From: Roseomonas sp. AR75
Lineage (GTDB): Bacteria; Pseudomonadota; Alphaproteobacteria; Acetobacterales; Acetobacteraceae
NCBI RefSeq assembly: GCF_005222815.1
Contig: NZ_STGB01000004.1
Span: 558,001-622,000, forward strand
Reading direction: 5' to 3'
DNA length: 64,000 nt
Made by a program: the position numbers and the translations under genes
Shown: positions 32,006 through 41,641 of the stretch, one piece after another
How positions within the stretch are numbered: position 1 is the first letter of the stretch
Layout of the letters: every line of letters begins with the position of its first letter
The notes under the pieces: generated by a model
Databases searched by the model: none
What the model was told of the DNA's origin: nothing
The model's input: only the letters and a program-made list of their open reading frames with translations

Positions 32006-35000
32006 ATGAGCATCACCTTCAGCCGTACCTTCAGCAACGTCACGGATAGCGGCCTGCTGTTCAGCAACATCCAGGCCCTGGAAGTCCGGACAACCGCGAC
32101 GGACTCGATGCTCGACGAGCCGGGCCTGCTGCCCAATCCCTTCGTGGGTCCCTTCGCGGGGCTCAACTGGGCCGGTTTCGTCGCCGGCGTGAACGACAAG
32201 AACCAGAGCCTCAAGGTCACCTTCGACTACGACATCACCGCGACGAATGCCGCGCAGGCCATCACTTCGATCGCGTCCAACACGATCCTGCCGGACAGCG
32301 CCATTCCCGTCGGTGTCCGCTATATTGTCGTGCAGGAGATCTTCGACGCGGACGGCAACCTGATCGGCCGCAGCGAGCTCGACCGCTCCGCCGTCGACAA
32401 CGACACGCAGGATCCGCCGCTCGAGGCGGGCGACTTCCAGCTGACCCGCGCCTACAACTCGGTGCATGTGCGCCTGACGGTCGAGGTCATCAGCGACGAC
32501 ACCGCGCCGGACGGCGCCACGGCGTCCTTCAGCCGCCTCTCGCAGGTGTACAACCCAGGCCTGCCCGCCGGCCTCGGCGACTATGTCTGGGAGGACGTGA
32601 ACCAGGACGGCCTGCAGGATGGCACAGACCTGCCGATTGCGGGCGTGACGGTCCAGCTTCTCGACACCAACGGCAACCAGATCGACGAGACCACGACGAA
32701 CGGCGTGGGCTACTACGAATTCACCAACCTGGTCGCCGGCGACTACTCCGTGCGCTTCGTCACGCCGGCCGGTTACGCGCCGACGCTGTCGAACCAGGGC
32801 GGCAACGACGCGGCGGACAGCGATGCCGTCGGCGGCGTGACGCAGGAGATCACCCTCACCGCCGGCCAGTTCAACGGCACGCTGGACGCGGGCTTCTTCA
32901 AGCCCGTCGTCATCGGCAACGCCGGCCTGGGCGACTATGTCTGGGAGGACAAGAACCGCGACGGCATCCAGGGCGATGACGAGCAGGCGATCGCCGGCGT
33001 CACGGTGCAGCTGCTCGACACGGACGGCAACCAGATCGACGAGACGACCACCGACGGCACCGGCTACTACCAGTTCATCGGCCTCGTTCCCGGCGACTAC
33101 TCGGTGCGGTTCCTGACGCCGTCGGGCTACACGCCGACGCTGTCGAACCAGGGCGGCGACGACGCCGAGGACAGCGACGCGGTGGGCGGGATCACGCAGG
33201 AGGTCACGCTGACCTCGGGCGAGTTCAACGGCACGCTGGATGCGGGGTTCTTCCGCCCGGCCGGGCTCGGCGACTATGTCTGGGAAGACAAGGACCGCGA
33301 CGGCATCCAGGACGATGACGAGCAGGCGATCGCCGGCGTCACGGTGCAGCTGCTGGATGGCGACGGCAACCAGGTCGGCGAGACCACGACGAACGGCGTG
33401 GGCTACTACGAGTTCGTGGGGCTGAACCCCGGCGACTACTCGGTGCGGTTCCTGACGCCGTCGGGCTACACGCCGACGCTGTCGAACCAGGGCGGCGACG
33501 ACGCCGAGGACAGCGACGCGGTGGGCGGGATCACGCAGGAGGTCACGCTGACCTCGGGCGAGTTCAACGGCACGCTGGATGCGGGCTTCTTCCGTCCGGC
33601 GGGTCTCGGCGACTATGTCTGGGAAGACAAGGACCGCGACGGCATCCAGGACGATGACGAGCAGGCGATTGCCGGCGTCACGGTGCAGCTGCTGGATGGC
33701 GACGGGAACCAGGTCGGCGAGACCACGACGAACGGCGTGGGCTACTACGAGTTCGTGGGGCTGAACCCCGGCGACTACTCGGTGCGGTTCCTGACGCCGT
33801 CGGGCTACACGCCGACGCTGTCGAACCAGGGCGGCGACGACGCCGAGGACAGCGACGCGGTGGGTGGCGTGACGCAGGAGGTCACGCTGACCTCGGGCGA
33901 GTTCAACGGCACGCTGGATGCGGGGTTCTACAAGCCGAACCGCTCGCTCGACCTGGAGAAGACCACGGACGGCTCCAGCAACAGCAACACGACCGACTCC
34001 GACTACGACAACGAGGACGCTGCCGACGGTGCGGGCGTGCCGATCCTCGCCGCAGGCTCGGACGTGACCTGGACCTACCGTGTGGAGAACACCGGCGAGG
34101 ATGCCTTCCAGGCCTCCGAGATCACGCTGGTGGACGACAACGGCACGCCGGGCGATGCGGCGGACGACATGTCCATCGCCAACGGCGAGATCATCCGCAT
34201 CGCCGATGAGGTGGGCGACAACGACGACCTGCTGGAGGCCGGCGAGGTGTGGCTCTACCAGGCCACGGGGACCGTGCAGAATCTCGGCAGCGTCGGTGCC
34301 CCCGTGACCATCGTGATGGAGGGCAACAGCGCGCTTTCCGGCACGGCCGGCAACGAGCGCAGCTTCGGCGCCGGCGGCGTGGACGTGAAGGCCACGGCCT
34401 TCAGCCGCGACAGCGGCGGCGCCTGGTCCAAGGCCTTCCTCGGCGCCTTCGGCGGCGGGCTCGGCGTGACCGATGGCAGCGAAGGCAATGGCAGTGGCAA
34501 CTCGCACACGGTGGACAACACCGGCCGCGACAACTACGTCCTGTTCCGCTTCGACCAGAGCGTCGTCGTGGACCAGGCCTATCTGGGCTACGTGGTCAAC
34601 GACAGCGACCTGCGGCTGTGGATCGGCACGGTCGACGGCGCCTTCGACAGCTCCATCATGCTGTCCGACGCCTTCCTTGCCGGCCTCGGCTTCACCGAGG
34701 TGAACGAGACCACCTCGAGCAGCGCGCGCTGGGCCGACTTCAATGCCGGCAACCTCGCGGGCAATGTCCTCGTGATCGCCGCCAACACCGGCGAGCCGAC
34801 CACCGAGGACAATTTCAAGATCGAGAAGCTGAAGGTCGCCCCCGGCAATACCGGGATCTACGAGAACATCGCCACCGTTTCCGCGCCGGATACGCCGAGC
34901 GATTCCGACGCCAGCCACTACAAGAACGGCCCGCCGCCGGCGCCGCCGAAGCCCGGGCTGGATCTGGAGAAGACCACGGACGGGTCGACCAACAGCAACA

Positions 35001-36955
35001 CGACCGACTCCAACTACGACAACGAGGACAGCGCCGGCGGCATCGGCGTCCCGAAGCTGGTCGCCGGGTCCGACGTGACCTGGACCTACCGGCTCGAGAA
35101 CACCGGCGAGACCACCTTCACCGCCGCCGAGATCGTGCTGGTGGACGACAACGGTACGGCCAGCACCTCCGACGACATGTCGATCGCCAACGGCAAGATC
35201 GTGCGCATCGCCGACGAACTGGGCGACAACGACGACCTGCTCGAGGCCGGCGAGGTGTGGCTCTACCAGGCGACGGGCGTGGTGAAGAACCTGACGACGC
35301 CGGGCAGCAGCACGACCTTCGACTTCTCCGGCAACACCGCGACGGACGGTTCGGACGGAAATGTCCGCACCTACAGCTCCGGCGGAATCAATGTGAAGGC
35401 GAGCGCCTTCAGTGAGGTGAGCGGCGGCTGGGCCACGGCCTATCTCGGTGCCTATGGCGGCGGCCTCGGCGTGACTGATCGCGGCGAGGGCAGCGGCAGC
35501 GGCAACGCGCACACGGTCGACAATGTCGGCCGCGAGAACTTCGTGGTGTTCCGCTTCGATCAGAGTGTTGTTGTCGACAAGGCCTTCCTCGGCTACGTGG
35601 TCTGCGACAGCGACATCTCCGTCTGGATCGGCAACGTCGACAACGCCTACAGCGGGTCCTTCTCGCTGAACTCCTCGGTGCTGAACGGCCTCACCCACTA
35701 TGAGGTGAACAACACCGACTCCTCCTATGAGCGCTGGGCGGACTTCAACGCGGGCAATGTCGCCGGCAACATCCTGGTGATCGCCGCCTCGCTGGCCGAC
35801 ACCACGCCGGACGACTACTTCAAGATCGAGAAGCTGGCGGTGGCCAAGCTCGGCACCGTCGGCGTCTACGAGAACGAGGCGACCGTCTCGGCGCAGGGCG
35901 TCACCGACAGTGACCTCAGCCACTACACGAACGGTGCGCCGACGGCTCCGCCGAAGGCCAGCATCGACCTCGAGAAGTCCACGAACGGCCCGAGCAACAC
36001 CAACACCACCGCGCCGGGCTGGGACAACGAGGACGCAGCGAACGGCTCCGGCGTGCCGGTGCTCACCCCGGGCTCCAGCGTGACCTGGAGCTACAAGCTC
36101 TACAACGACGGCGGCACGAAGATCGCCGCCTCCGACATCGTGCTGGTGGATGACAACGGCACCACCAGCACCTCCGACGACATGTCCATTGCCAACGGCA
36201 AGATCACGCTGAAGGAGAAGCAGGGCGGCAACCAGGACAACGTCCTGGATCCCGGCGAGACCTGGCTCTACGAGGCGAAGGGCACGGTGAAGGACCTGGC
36301 GACCTGGGGCAGCGCCACCACCTTCGACTTCTCCGGCAACAGCGCGACCGACGGGTCGGACGGCAACACGCGCCTCTACACGATGGGCGACATCTCGGTG
36401 AAGGCGAACGCCTTCAGCGAGGTGAACGGCGGCTACGCCACCGCCTGGCTAGGCGCCTATGGCGGCGGTCTCGGCGTGACCGACCGCGGCGAGGGCAGCG
36501 GCAGCGGCGACGCGCACACCGTGGACAACATGGGGCGCGAGAACTTCGTGATGTTCCGCTTCAACCAGGATGTCGTGCTGGACAAGGCCTATCTCGGCTA
36601 CGTGGTCTGCGACAGCGACATCTCCGTCTGGATCGGGCACATCGACAACGCGTTCACGACCTCGATCTCGCTCAACGCGTCCACGCTGAGCAGCCTCGGC
36701 TTCTACGAGGTGAACGACACCACCTCGAGCAGCGCGCGCTGGGCGGATGTGAATGCGGGCAACCTGGCGGGCAACGTGATCGTCATCGCCGCATCGCTGG
36801 CGGACACCACGCCGGACGATCGCTTCAAGATCGAGAAGCTGGCCGTCTACAAGACGCCGGAGATCGGAGTGTATGAGAACGAGGCGACCGTCTGGGTGCC
36901 GGGCGCGAGCGACTCCGACCTCAGCCACTACACCAACCCCGACATCTGGTCCTGA
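32006..36955 (+). CDS. Giant SdrD_B-repeat surface/secreted protein
   Basis: A 1649-residue acidic protein. Residues 1-188 form a unique beta-rich domain without a signal peptide (MSITFSRTFSNVTDSGLLFS). Four SdrD_B/Cna-B-like repeats follow (about residues 189-645), each opening GLGDYVWED, with AGVTVQLLD and NGTLDAGF. Repeats 3 and 4 are nearly identical in DNA. Three modules of about 335 residues follow (648-1649), each opening with an LDLEK-like motif, containing a VTWTYRLENTG-like DUF11 strand, a middle GGGLGVTD segment and an end DSDLSHY. No C-terminal anchor or PEP-CTERM is seen, so export could be by type I secretion or another route. Probably a matrix protein or adhesin. Confidence 0.82.
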   Translation: MSITFSRTFSNVTDSGLLFSNIQALEVRTTATDSMLDEPGLLPNPFVGPFAGLNWAGFVAGVNDKNQSLKVTFDYDITATNAAQAITSIASNTILPDSAIPVGVRYIVVQEIFDADGNLIGRSELDRSAVDNDTQDPPLEAGDFQLTRAYNSVHVRLTVEVISDDTAPDGATASFSRLSQVYNPGLPAGLGDYVWEDVNQDGLQDGTDLPIAGVTVQLLDTNGNQIDETTTNGVGYYEFTNLVAGDYSVRFVTPAGYAPTLSNQGGNDAADSDAVGGVTQEITLTAGQFNGTLDAGFFKPVVIGNAGLGDYVWEDKNRDGIQGDDEQAIAGVTVQLLDTDGNQIDETTTDGTGYYQFIGLVPGDYSVRFLTPSGYTPTLSNQGGDDAEDSDAVGGITQEVTLTSGEFNGTLDAGFFRPAGLGDYVWEDKDRDGIQDDDEQAIAGVTVQLLDGDGNQVGETTTNGVGYYEFVGLNPGDYSVRFLTPSGYTPTLSNQGGDDAEDSDAVGGITQEVTLTSGEFNGTLDAGFFRPAGLGDYVWEDKDRDGIQDDDEQAIAGVTVQLLDGDGNQVGETTTNGVGYYEFVGLNPGDYSVRFLTPSGYTPTLSNQGGDDAEDSDAVGGVTQEVTLTSGEFNGTLDAGFYKPNRSLDLEKTTDGSSNSNTTDSDYDNEDAADGAGVPILAAGSDVTWTYRVENTGEDAFQASEITLVDDNGTPGDAADDMSIANGEIIRIADEVGDNDDLLEAGEVWLYQATGTVQNLGSVGAPVTIVMEGNSALSGTAGNERSFGAGGVDVKATAFSRDSGGAWSKAFLGAFGGGLGVTDGSEGNGSGNSHTVDNTGRDNYVLFRFDQSVVVDQAYLGYVVNDSDLRLWIGTVDGAFDSSIMLSDAFLAGLGFTEVNETTSSSARWADFNAGNLAGNVLVIAANTGEPTTEDNFKIEKLKVAPGNTGIYENIATVSAPDTPSDSDASHYKNGPPPAPPKPGLDLEKTTDGSTNSNTTDSNYDNEDSAGGIGVPKLVAGSDVTWTYRLENTGETTFTAAEIVLVDDNGTASTSDDMSIANGKIVRIADELGDNDDLLEAGEVWLYQATGVVKNLTTPGSSTTFDFSGNTATDGSDGNVRTYSSGGINVKASAFSEVSGGWATAYLGAYGGGLGVTDRGEGSGSGNAHTVDNVGRENFVVFRFDQSVVVDKAFLGYVVCDSDISVWIGNVDNAYSGSFSLNSSVLNGLTHYEVNNTDSSYERWADFNAGNVAGNILVIAASLADTTPDDYFKIEKLAVAKLGTVGVYENEATVSAQGVTDSDLSHYTNGAPTAPPKASIDLEKSTNGPSNTNTTAPGWDNEDAANGSGVPVLTPGSSVTWSYKLYNDGGTKIAASDIVLVDDNGTTSTSDDMSIANGKITLKEKQGGNQDNVLDPGETWLYEAKGTVKDLATWGSATTFDFSGNSATDGSDGNTRLYTMGDISVKANAFSEVNGGYATAWLGAYGGGLGVTDRGEGSGSGDAHTVDNMGRENFVMFRFNQDVVLDKAYLGYVVCDSDISVWIGHIDNAFTTSISLNASTLSSLGFYEVNDTTSSSARWADVNAGNLAGNVIVIAASLADTTPDDRFKIEKLAVYKTPEIGVYENEATVWVPGASDSDLSHYTNPDIWS
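32570..33940 (+). repeat. Four tandem SdrD_B repeat units in DNA
   Basis: Units start at 32570, 32924, 33263 and 33602. The first spacing is 354 bases and the next two are 339 bases (113 codons). The third and fourth units differ at only a handful of positions (for example ATC/ATT and the FFRP/FYKP exit), which indicates recent duplication or gene conversion. Unit number may vary between strains. Confidence 0.85.
33947..36955 (+). repeat. Three tandem modules of about 335 codons
   Basis: Modules begin at 33947, 34958 and 35963. Each carries the same order of blocks: the LDLEKTTDG-like opening, NEDxAxGxGVP, VTWxY, DDMSIANG, GNxxxxG and GRxNFVxFRFxQ. Middle segments are diverged from one another, so the array is older than the SdrD_B duplication. 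Confidence 0.75.
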
Positions 36956-37094
36956 TCTGATCGGCGCCGGGCCGGCTTCCGCCGGTCCGGCGCGCGAATA
37001 CGGCCTCGGCGCCCGTCGGCATCCCGCCGGCGGGTGTCGTGCGTTCCGGGGCATGAGCAGGGAACCGCGTGCCGGGTGCAGTCCGGGCGTTCGG

Positions 37095-37412
37095 CTGGCC
37101 GAGGTCTGGCAGGTGAGCGAAGGCGGGCCGGCAAGGGCCGGTGCCTTCGTGCGCCTGCTGATCCTGACCGCGGCGCGCGAGATGGAAACCGCCGACATGG
37201 CGACCGGTGAGGTGCGGCTGCCCGCTGCGGTCTGGCGTATCCCGAGCGAGCGGACGAAGAACGGCAACGCGCTGGTGCTGCCGCTCTCCCCGCCGGCGCT
37301 GGCTGAGGTGCGCGCGGTGTGGCCGGCGCACGACGCCGAGGCTGGCAAAGACTGGCGCCTCCTCGGCAGCATCAAGGGCAGCCGGGTTCGGGGCTTCTCC
37401 AATCTGTCACAC
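37095..37412 (+). pseudogene. Tyrosine recombinase (integrase) remnant
   Basis: The readable fragment has the middle of a phage/island integrase: FVRLLILTAAREMETADM, then VWRIPSERTKNGNALVLPLSPPAL, then RVRGFSN. The arginine-containing LTAARE and the ERTKNG strand are family hallmarks. The N-terminal DNA-binding domain and the C-terminal catalytic H-x-x-R and tyrosine are missing, and the frame runs into unrelated sequence after 37,412. It is a relic of an element that once inserted here. The rest of the gap 36,956-37,634 shows nothing else. Confidence 0.65.
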
Positions 37413-37634
37413 ACGACTCCTACGCTGAAGCGCGCCCGCTCGCACTGCGCGGGGCTCGGCTCGGCCACCCGCCTCCGTTCCGTCGACTGACTGCCGTTCT
37501 CGCCTTGCGGAATGCGGGGGGCGAGGGCAGCCTTGCTACCAAGCCGTGGGGAAAACCCGGCGACTGGGGAGCAACGGCCGGCGTCGCAAGCTGCGGCCGC
37601 GCAGCCTCCCCGCTGGAACGCTCAGGGGAACGCC

Positions 37635-38630
37635 ATGAAACTGATCGCCAGATTTCTCGCAGCAACCGCCCTGGCAGGCGCGCTCGCCGTGGGCGCGACG
37701 CCAGCCTTGGCGCAGACACGGATCGATCTCGCCGTCTTCCACACCGAGGGCGACGCCTTCGCCGCCGCCTCCAAGCACTGGGCGGAGCGGCTGGCGGCGC
37801 GCACCAACAACCGCGTGCAGATCCGCCCGCACTACGCCAGCTCCCTGGTGCGCATCACGGAGACGCTGAGCGCGGTGCGCGACGGCATCGTGCCGCTCGG
37901 CACCATCTCTGCCGGCGCCGTCTCCGGCCAGGTGCCGGCCATGGGCTTCGTCGAGACGCTGGGCGGCCTGCCCGGCGACGCCGCCGGCTTCAACGCCGTG
38001 GCGCAGGCGCTGCAGGAACCGACACGCGCCGCGTTCCAGCGCCAGGGTGTCGAGTATCTCTGGATGCAGCCGGCCTTCGGCGGACTCGTCATGTGCCGCG
38101 ATGCGCATCTGCGCACGCCCGCCGACTGGCGCGGCAAGCGCGTGCGCACCGCCGGCCGCTGGCAGAGCCAGCAGCTGCAGGAGCTCGGCGCCGTGCCTGT
38201 GACGATCGACCCGGCCGAGCAGTACGTCGCGCTGCGCCAGGGCACGGTGGATTGCGTGCTGTCCAACAACACGCTCGCGCTCGGGCTGCGGCTGCACGAG
38301 GTGGCGCCGCGCATCACCCAGCTGCGCGTCGCCGCGGCCATGCTGGGCTACATTGCGGATCCGCGCATGATGGCGCGCCTCTCGGAAGCCGACCGACAGG
38401 CGGTGCGCGAGACCGGGCTGGAAGCGCAGGCCTTCGCGGTTCGCTACCTGACCGAGCAGCAGGAGGCCGCGGCGAACGCCATGCGCGCCGGCGGCGCCCA
38501 GATCCACGCGCTCACCGACGAGGAGCGCGCCGCCTTCCTCGCCGCGGTCCGGCCGGTCTATGCCCGCATTGCCGAGAACGCCGGCGAGGCGGGGCGCGCG
38601 GTGGAAGCGGTGCTGCGGCCCAACTGGTGA
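37635..38630 (+). CDS. dctP: TRAP transporter substrate-binding protein (DctP family)
   Basis: A 331-residue periplasmic protein with a signal peptide (MKLIARFLAATALAGALAVG, cleavage after ALA near residue 26). TRAP landmarks: FHTEGDAFAAASKHWAERL, AVRDGIVPLGTISAGAVS, and WRGKRVRTAGRWQSQQLQELGAVPVTIDPAEQYVALRQGTVDC (in blocks). The conserved arginine that binds a carboxylate is likely in GKRVRTAG. The ligand is probably an organic acid. It is the first gene of the operon to 46,047; GGGGA precedes the ATG. Confidence 0.88.
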   Translation: MKLIARFLAATALAGALAVGATPALAQTRIDLAVFHTEGDAFAAASKHWAERLAARTNNRVQIRPHYASSLVRITETLSAVRDGIVPLGTISAGAVSGQVPAMGFVETLGGLPGDAAGFNAVAQALQEPTRAAFQRQGVEYLWMQPAFGGLVMCRDAHLRTPADWRGKRVRTAGRWQSQQLQELGAVPVTIDPAEQYVALRQGTVDCVLSNNTLALGLRLHEVAPRITQLRVAAAMLGYIADPRMMARLSEADRQAVRETGLEAQAFAVRYLTEQQEAAANAMRAGGAQIHALTDEERAAFLAAVRPVYARIAENAGEAGRAVEAVLRPNW

Positions 38631-39130
38631 GCCTGCTCGACCGGGCGATGGAGGCGCTGAACCGCGCCTTCGTCGCCGCTGCGGCGCTGGCCGTTCTCGT
38701 GATGCTCTTCGCGGTGCTGCAGGACGTGGTGCGGCGGCTGCTGGGGATCTCGCCCTCGCTCTGGGGGCTCGACCTCGCCCGCTACATGCTGACCTGGGCC
38801 TTCTTCCTCGGCCTCGGACCCGCGCTGGCCAGCGGCCACCATGTCGCGGTGGACCTCTTCGAGCGCGCCTGGCCGGGGCCGCTGCGCCGGGCCATGCCGG
38901 TGGTCGCGGCAGTGATGACCCTGGCCTTCGCGGTCCTGCTGCTGTGGTTCGTCTGGCGCCTGACGGGGCGCACCTTCGCCTCCGACCCGCTGGCGCCGAC
39001 CGTGGTGCCGGTGCGGCTGAAATGGATCCAGGCGGTGGGGCCCGTCGGCTGCGTCGTCTTCGCGCTGAACGCCGCCTGGCTGGCGCTGCGCTGCCTGCGT
39101 GGTGAGCGGCGGGCCGCGGGCGGTCACTGA
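38627..39130 (+). CDS. dctQ: TRAP transporter small permease (DctQ family)
   Basis: A 167-residue inner-membrane protein with four spans. It starts with the GTG at 38627, overlapping the dctP stop. Spans include FVAAAALAVLVMLFAVLQDVVRR and LDLARYMLTWAFFLGLGPALASGHHVAVDL, the DctQ signature with conserved Trp and HHVAVD. It partners with DctM and DctP to form a secondary transporter driven by sodium or protons. It ends two bases before the dctM start. Confidence 0.85.
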   Translation: MSLLDRAMEALNRAFVAAAALAVLVMLFAVLQDVVRRLLGISPSLWGLDLARYMLTWAFFLGLGPALASGHHVAVDLFERAWPGPLRRAMPVVAAVMTLAFAVLLLWFVWRLTGRTFASDPLAPTVVPVRLKWIQAVGPVGCVVFALNAAWLALRCLRGERRAAGGH

Positions 39131-39131
39131 G

Positions 39132-40439
39132 ATGGAGGCAGAGGCCGCCATCGTCCTCGCCGTCTTCCTGGGCGGTCTGGTCCTCGCACTCGCCACCGGC
39201 GCGCCGGTCGCGGTCGGGATGGGATTGATCGGCGCGATCGGCGTCGCGTTCTTCGTCTCGGTGCCCGCGGTGGCGCAGATCGCCAACCTCGCCTTCGCCG
39301 AATCGGCAAGCTTCATCCTGGTGGTGGTGCCGCTCTTCGTGCTGATGGGCGAGGTGCTCGCGCGATCGGGCATGGGCGAGGTGCTGTTCCGCGCCGCGCG
39401 CGTCTGGCTGCGCGGGCTGCCCGCGGCCTCGGCCGTCTCCACCATCGGCGCCTGCGCGATCTTCTCCTCGGTCTGCGGGTCGAGCCCGGTGACGGCTGCA
39501 ACCATCGGCAGCTTCGCGGTGCCGGAGATGGTGAGGCAGGGCTACCGGCGCAGTTTCGCGCTGGGTGCCACGGCGGCGGGCGGCACGCTCGGCATCCTCA
39601 TCCCGCCTTCGGTCCCGATGATCCTCTACGGCGTGCTGACCGAGAGCTCGATCGCGGAGCTCTTCGCCGCCGGGCTGTTGCCCGGCTTGATGATGGCCGC
39701 GCTGCTGGCCGCGACCGCCATGCTGGTGGCGCACTTCGACCGCGGCGCAGCGCCGCGCGAGGTCATCGAGATCAAGCCCGGCGAGCGCGGCCGGTCGCTC
39801 CGCGATCTCGTCCCCGTGCTGCTGCTGGTCGGCGGCGTGATCGGCTCGATCTATGCCGGCGTCGCGACGCCGACCGAAGCGGCGGCGGTCGGCGCGGCGG
39901 GGGCCATGCTGCTCGCGCTGTCCTGGCGGCGGCTCACCCTCGAGGTCTTCGGGGCCTCGCTCGACCGCACCGTGCGCACGACGGCGATGTTCCTGCTGCT
40001 GCTGGTCTCCGGCCTTTTCGCCACCTTCATGCTCTCCCGCCTCGGCGTGCCGCAGGCGGTGGCGGAGGCGCTCTCGGGCCTGCCGCTGCCGCCCTGGGCG
40101 GTGCTCGCCGCGATCGTCGCGACACTGGTGGTGCTGGGATGCTTCCTCGACCCGATGAGCATCCTCGTCATCATGGTCCCGATCCTGTTCCCGACCGTGG
40201 TGGCGCTGGGCTACGACCCGATCTGGTTCGGCATCATCGTCACCATCACGATCGAGATCGCGGCCATCACGCCGCCGGTCGGCTTCAACCTGTTCGTGCT
40301 GCGCGCCGCAGTCCCGGGCGCCTCCGTGGTGGAGGCCGCGCGCGGCTCGCTGGTCTTCGTGCTGCCGATGCTTATGGGCGTCGTCATCCTGTTCCTCTTC
40401 CCCGGCATCGCCCTGCTGCTGCCGGGCATGATGCGCTGA
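39132..40439 (+). CDS. dctM: TRAP transporter large permease (DctM family)
   Basis: A 435-residue inner-membrane protein with about twelve spans. Landmarks are FILVVVPLFVLMGEVLARSG, ACAIFSSVCGSSPVTAATIG, AAGGTLGILIPPSVPMILYG, and FGIIVTITIEIAAITPPVGFNLFV near the end. The start is the ATG at 39132 (MEAEAAIVL). It forms the transport channel with DctQ. Complete and normal in length. Confidence 0.93.
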   Translation: MEAEAAIVLAVFLGGLVLALATGAPVAVGMGLIGAIGVAFFVSVPAVAQIANLAFAESASFILVVVPLFVLMGEVLARSGMGEVLFRAARVWLRGLPAASAVSTIGACAIFSSVCGSSPVTAATIGSFAVPEMVRQGYRRSFALGATAAGGTLGILIPPSVPMILYGVLTESSIAELFAAGLLPGLMMAALLAATAMLVAHFDRGAAPREVIEIKPGERGRSLRDLVPVLLLVGGVIGSIYAGVATPTEAAAVGAAGAMLLALSWRRLTLEVFGASLDRTVRTTAMFLLLLVSGLFATFMLSRLGVPQAVAEALSGLPLPPWAVLAAIVATLVVLGCFLDPMSILVIMVPILFPTVVALGYDPIWFGIIVTITIEIAAITPPVGFNLFVLRAAVPGASVVEAARGSLVFVLPMLMGVVILFLFPGIALLLPGMMR

Positions 40440-40452
40440 GCGAGGAGCCCCG

Positions 40453-40917
40453 ATGTTCCGCACCCGCCTCGACGAGCTGACACGCGGGCCGTTGCAGGTG
40501 ATGCCGACGCCGCTCGCCCGCGCGAACAAGGAGCTGCTGGAGCGCCACTTCGCCGCCGAATGGTCGAGCGACATCGAGGCGACGATGGCCACCATACATC
40601 CCGACGAGCCATGGCAGCGCATCCCCGCCTTCGGCACGCATGTGCGCGGCCTCGACGCCGTGCGCGACTACTACCTCAAGCGCTTCGAGAGCTGGCCGGG
40701 ACCCGCGATGGAATGGTTCGACCGCACCACCGTGACGGAGAGCTGCATCATCGTGGAGGGCACGCTGCAGGTGAAGCCACGCGGCGACTTTGCGGGCATG
40801 GCGGCGGCGGGTCGCGTGCTGAGCGCGCCCTGCGTCATCGTCGTGGACTGCCGCGACAGCCTGATCCTGGGCGAGACCGTCTATCTGGACGCCGCCGCGC
40901 TGCGGGGCGGGTCATGA
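40453..40917 (+). CDS. NTF2-like (SnoaL/KSI fold) protein 1
   Basis: A 154-residue soluble protein of the nuclear-transport-factor-2/SnoaL fold. It reads HFAAEWSSDIEATMATIHPD, then RGLDAVRDYYLKRFESWPG, then a beta-rich C-terminal half. It is paralogous to the gene at 41642 (same EATMATI and RGxDAVRxxY blocks). Members are small cyclases, isomerases, dehydratases or ligand-binding partners. It overlaps the SDR gene by 4 bases. The reaction is not assigned. Confidence 0.75.
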   Translation: MFRTRLDELTRGPLQVMPTPLARANKELLERHFAAEWSSDIEATMATIHPDEPWQRIPAFGTHVRGLDAVRDYYLKRFESWPGPAMEWFDRTTVTESCIIVEGTLQVKPRGDFAGMAAAGRVLSAPCVIVVDCRDSLILGETVYLDAAALRGGS

Positions 40918-41630
40918 CGGGCGTCGCGCTGGTCACCGGCGGCGCGGGCTCGATCGGCCGGGCTATCGGACGGCGCCTGGCGGCGCAGGGCCTGCATGTC
41001 CTCCTTGCCGATGTCGTGCCGCCAGCGGAGATGCCCGAAGGCTGCGCGCCTGAGCCGCTGGACGTGCGCGACGCCGGCGCGATCGCGGCGCTGCTCGACC
41101 GCGCGACGCAAGCAGGGCCGCTCGCGGCGCTCGTGCTGGCGCATGGCATCCTGCGCGAGACGCCGCCGCTCGTGCTGGCAGAGGCGCCGATGCGCGAGGT
41201 GCTGGACATCAACCTGGAGGGCGTGGCGCGCGTGCTGGCACTGGCCGCGCCGCGCATGGCCGATGGCGGGGCGATTGTCACGCTGAGCAGCGTCACGGCC
41301 GCCATGGGCCGCACCCAGGCCGCGGTCGCCTACCAGGCCTCCAAGGCGGGCGTCGAGTCGCTGACACGCAGCTATGCCGTCGCACTCGCCCCGCGCGGGG
41401 TACGGGTGAACTGCGTCGCGCCCGGCTACCTCTCGGTGCCGATGGCCGGCGACGGCGCGATGCTGCGCGCGCGCCAGGGCGGTAATGCCGCGCTCACCGC
41501 CTTCACGCCCTTCGGCCGGCTGGTGACGCCGGAGGAGGTGGCCGCAGTCGCCGCCTTCCTCTGCGCGCCCGGCTCCTCCGGCGTCTCCGGCGTGGTACTG
41601 CCGGTGGACGGCGCGCAGCGCGCCTGGTGA
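40914..41630 (+). CDS. Short-chain dehydrogenase/reductase (SDR)
   Basis: A 238-residue classical SDR. The cofactor motif TGGAGSIGRAIG is at residues 8-19. The catalytic set is the serine in VTLSSVTAAMG, then YQASKAG with tyrosine and lysine. An acidic residue in LLADVV near 35 suggests NAD. It oxidises or reduces an alcohol/ketone of the compound brought in by the TRAP transporter. The ATG at 40914 overlaps the previous stop, and the next gene follows closely. Confidence 0.9.
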   Translation: MTGVALVTGGAGSIGRAIGRRLAAQGLHVLLADVVPPAEMPEGCAPEPLDVRDAGAIAALLDRATQAGPLAALVLAHGILRETPPLVLAEAPMREVLDINLEGVARVLALAAPRMADGGAIVTLSSVTAAMGRTQAAVAYQASKAGVESLTRSYAVALAPRGVRVNCVAPGYLSVPMAGDGAMLRARQGGNAALTAFTPFGRLVTPEEVAAVAAFLCAPGSSGVSGVVLPVDGAQRAW

Positions 41631-41641
41631 GGGAGGAGCGG

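Noticed and set aside
32570..33940. Regular direct repeats that could suggest a CRISPR or satellite array
   Set aside because: The units are 339-354 bases, in frame, and encode SdrD_B domains. There are no short repeats with variable spacers.
31718..35923. A very long minus-strand open frame of about 1400 codons opposite the SdrD_B-repeat gene
   Set aside because: It is an antisense shadow. The + strand repeats have sensible domain structure and codon use, and the antisense translation is a repeat of HDAV/RHRE-type low-complexity sequence.
37513..37634. An upstream extension of the TRAP binding protein
   Set aside because: The ATG at 37635 directly opens a normal signal peptide and has a purine-rich RBS; the extension has no signal features.
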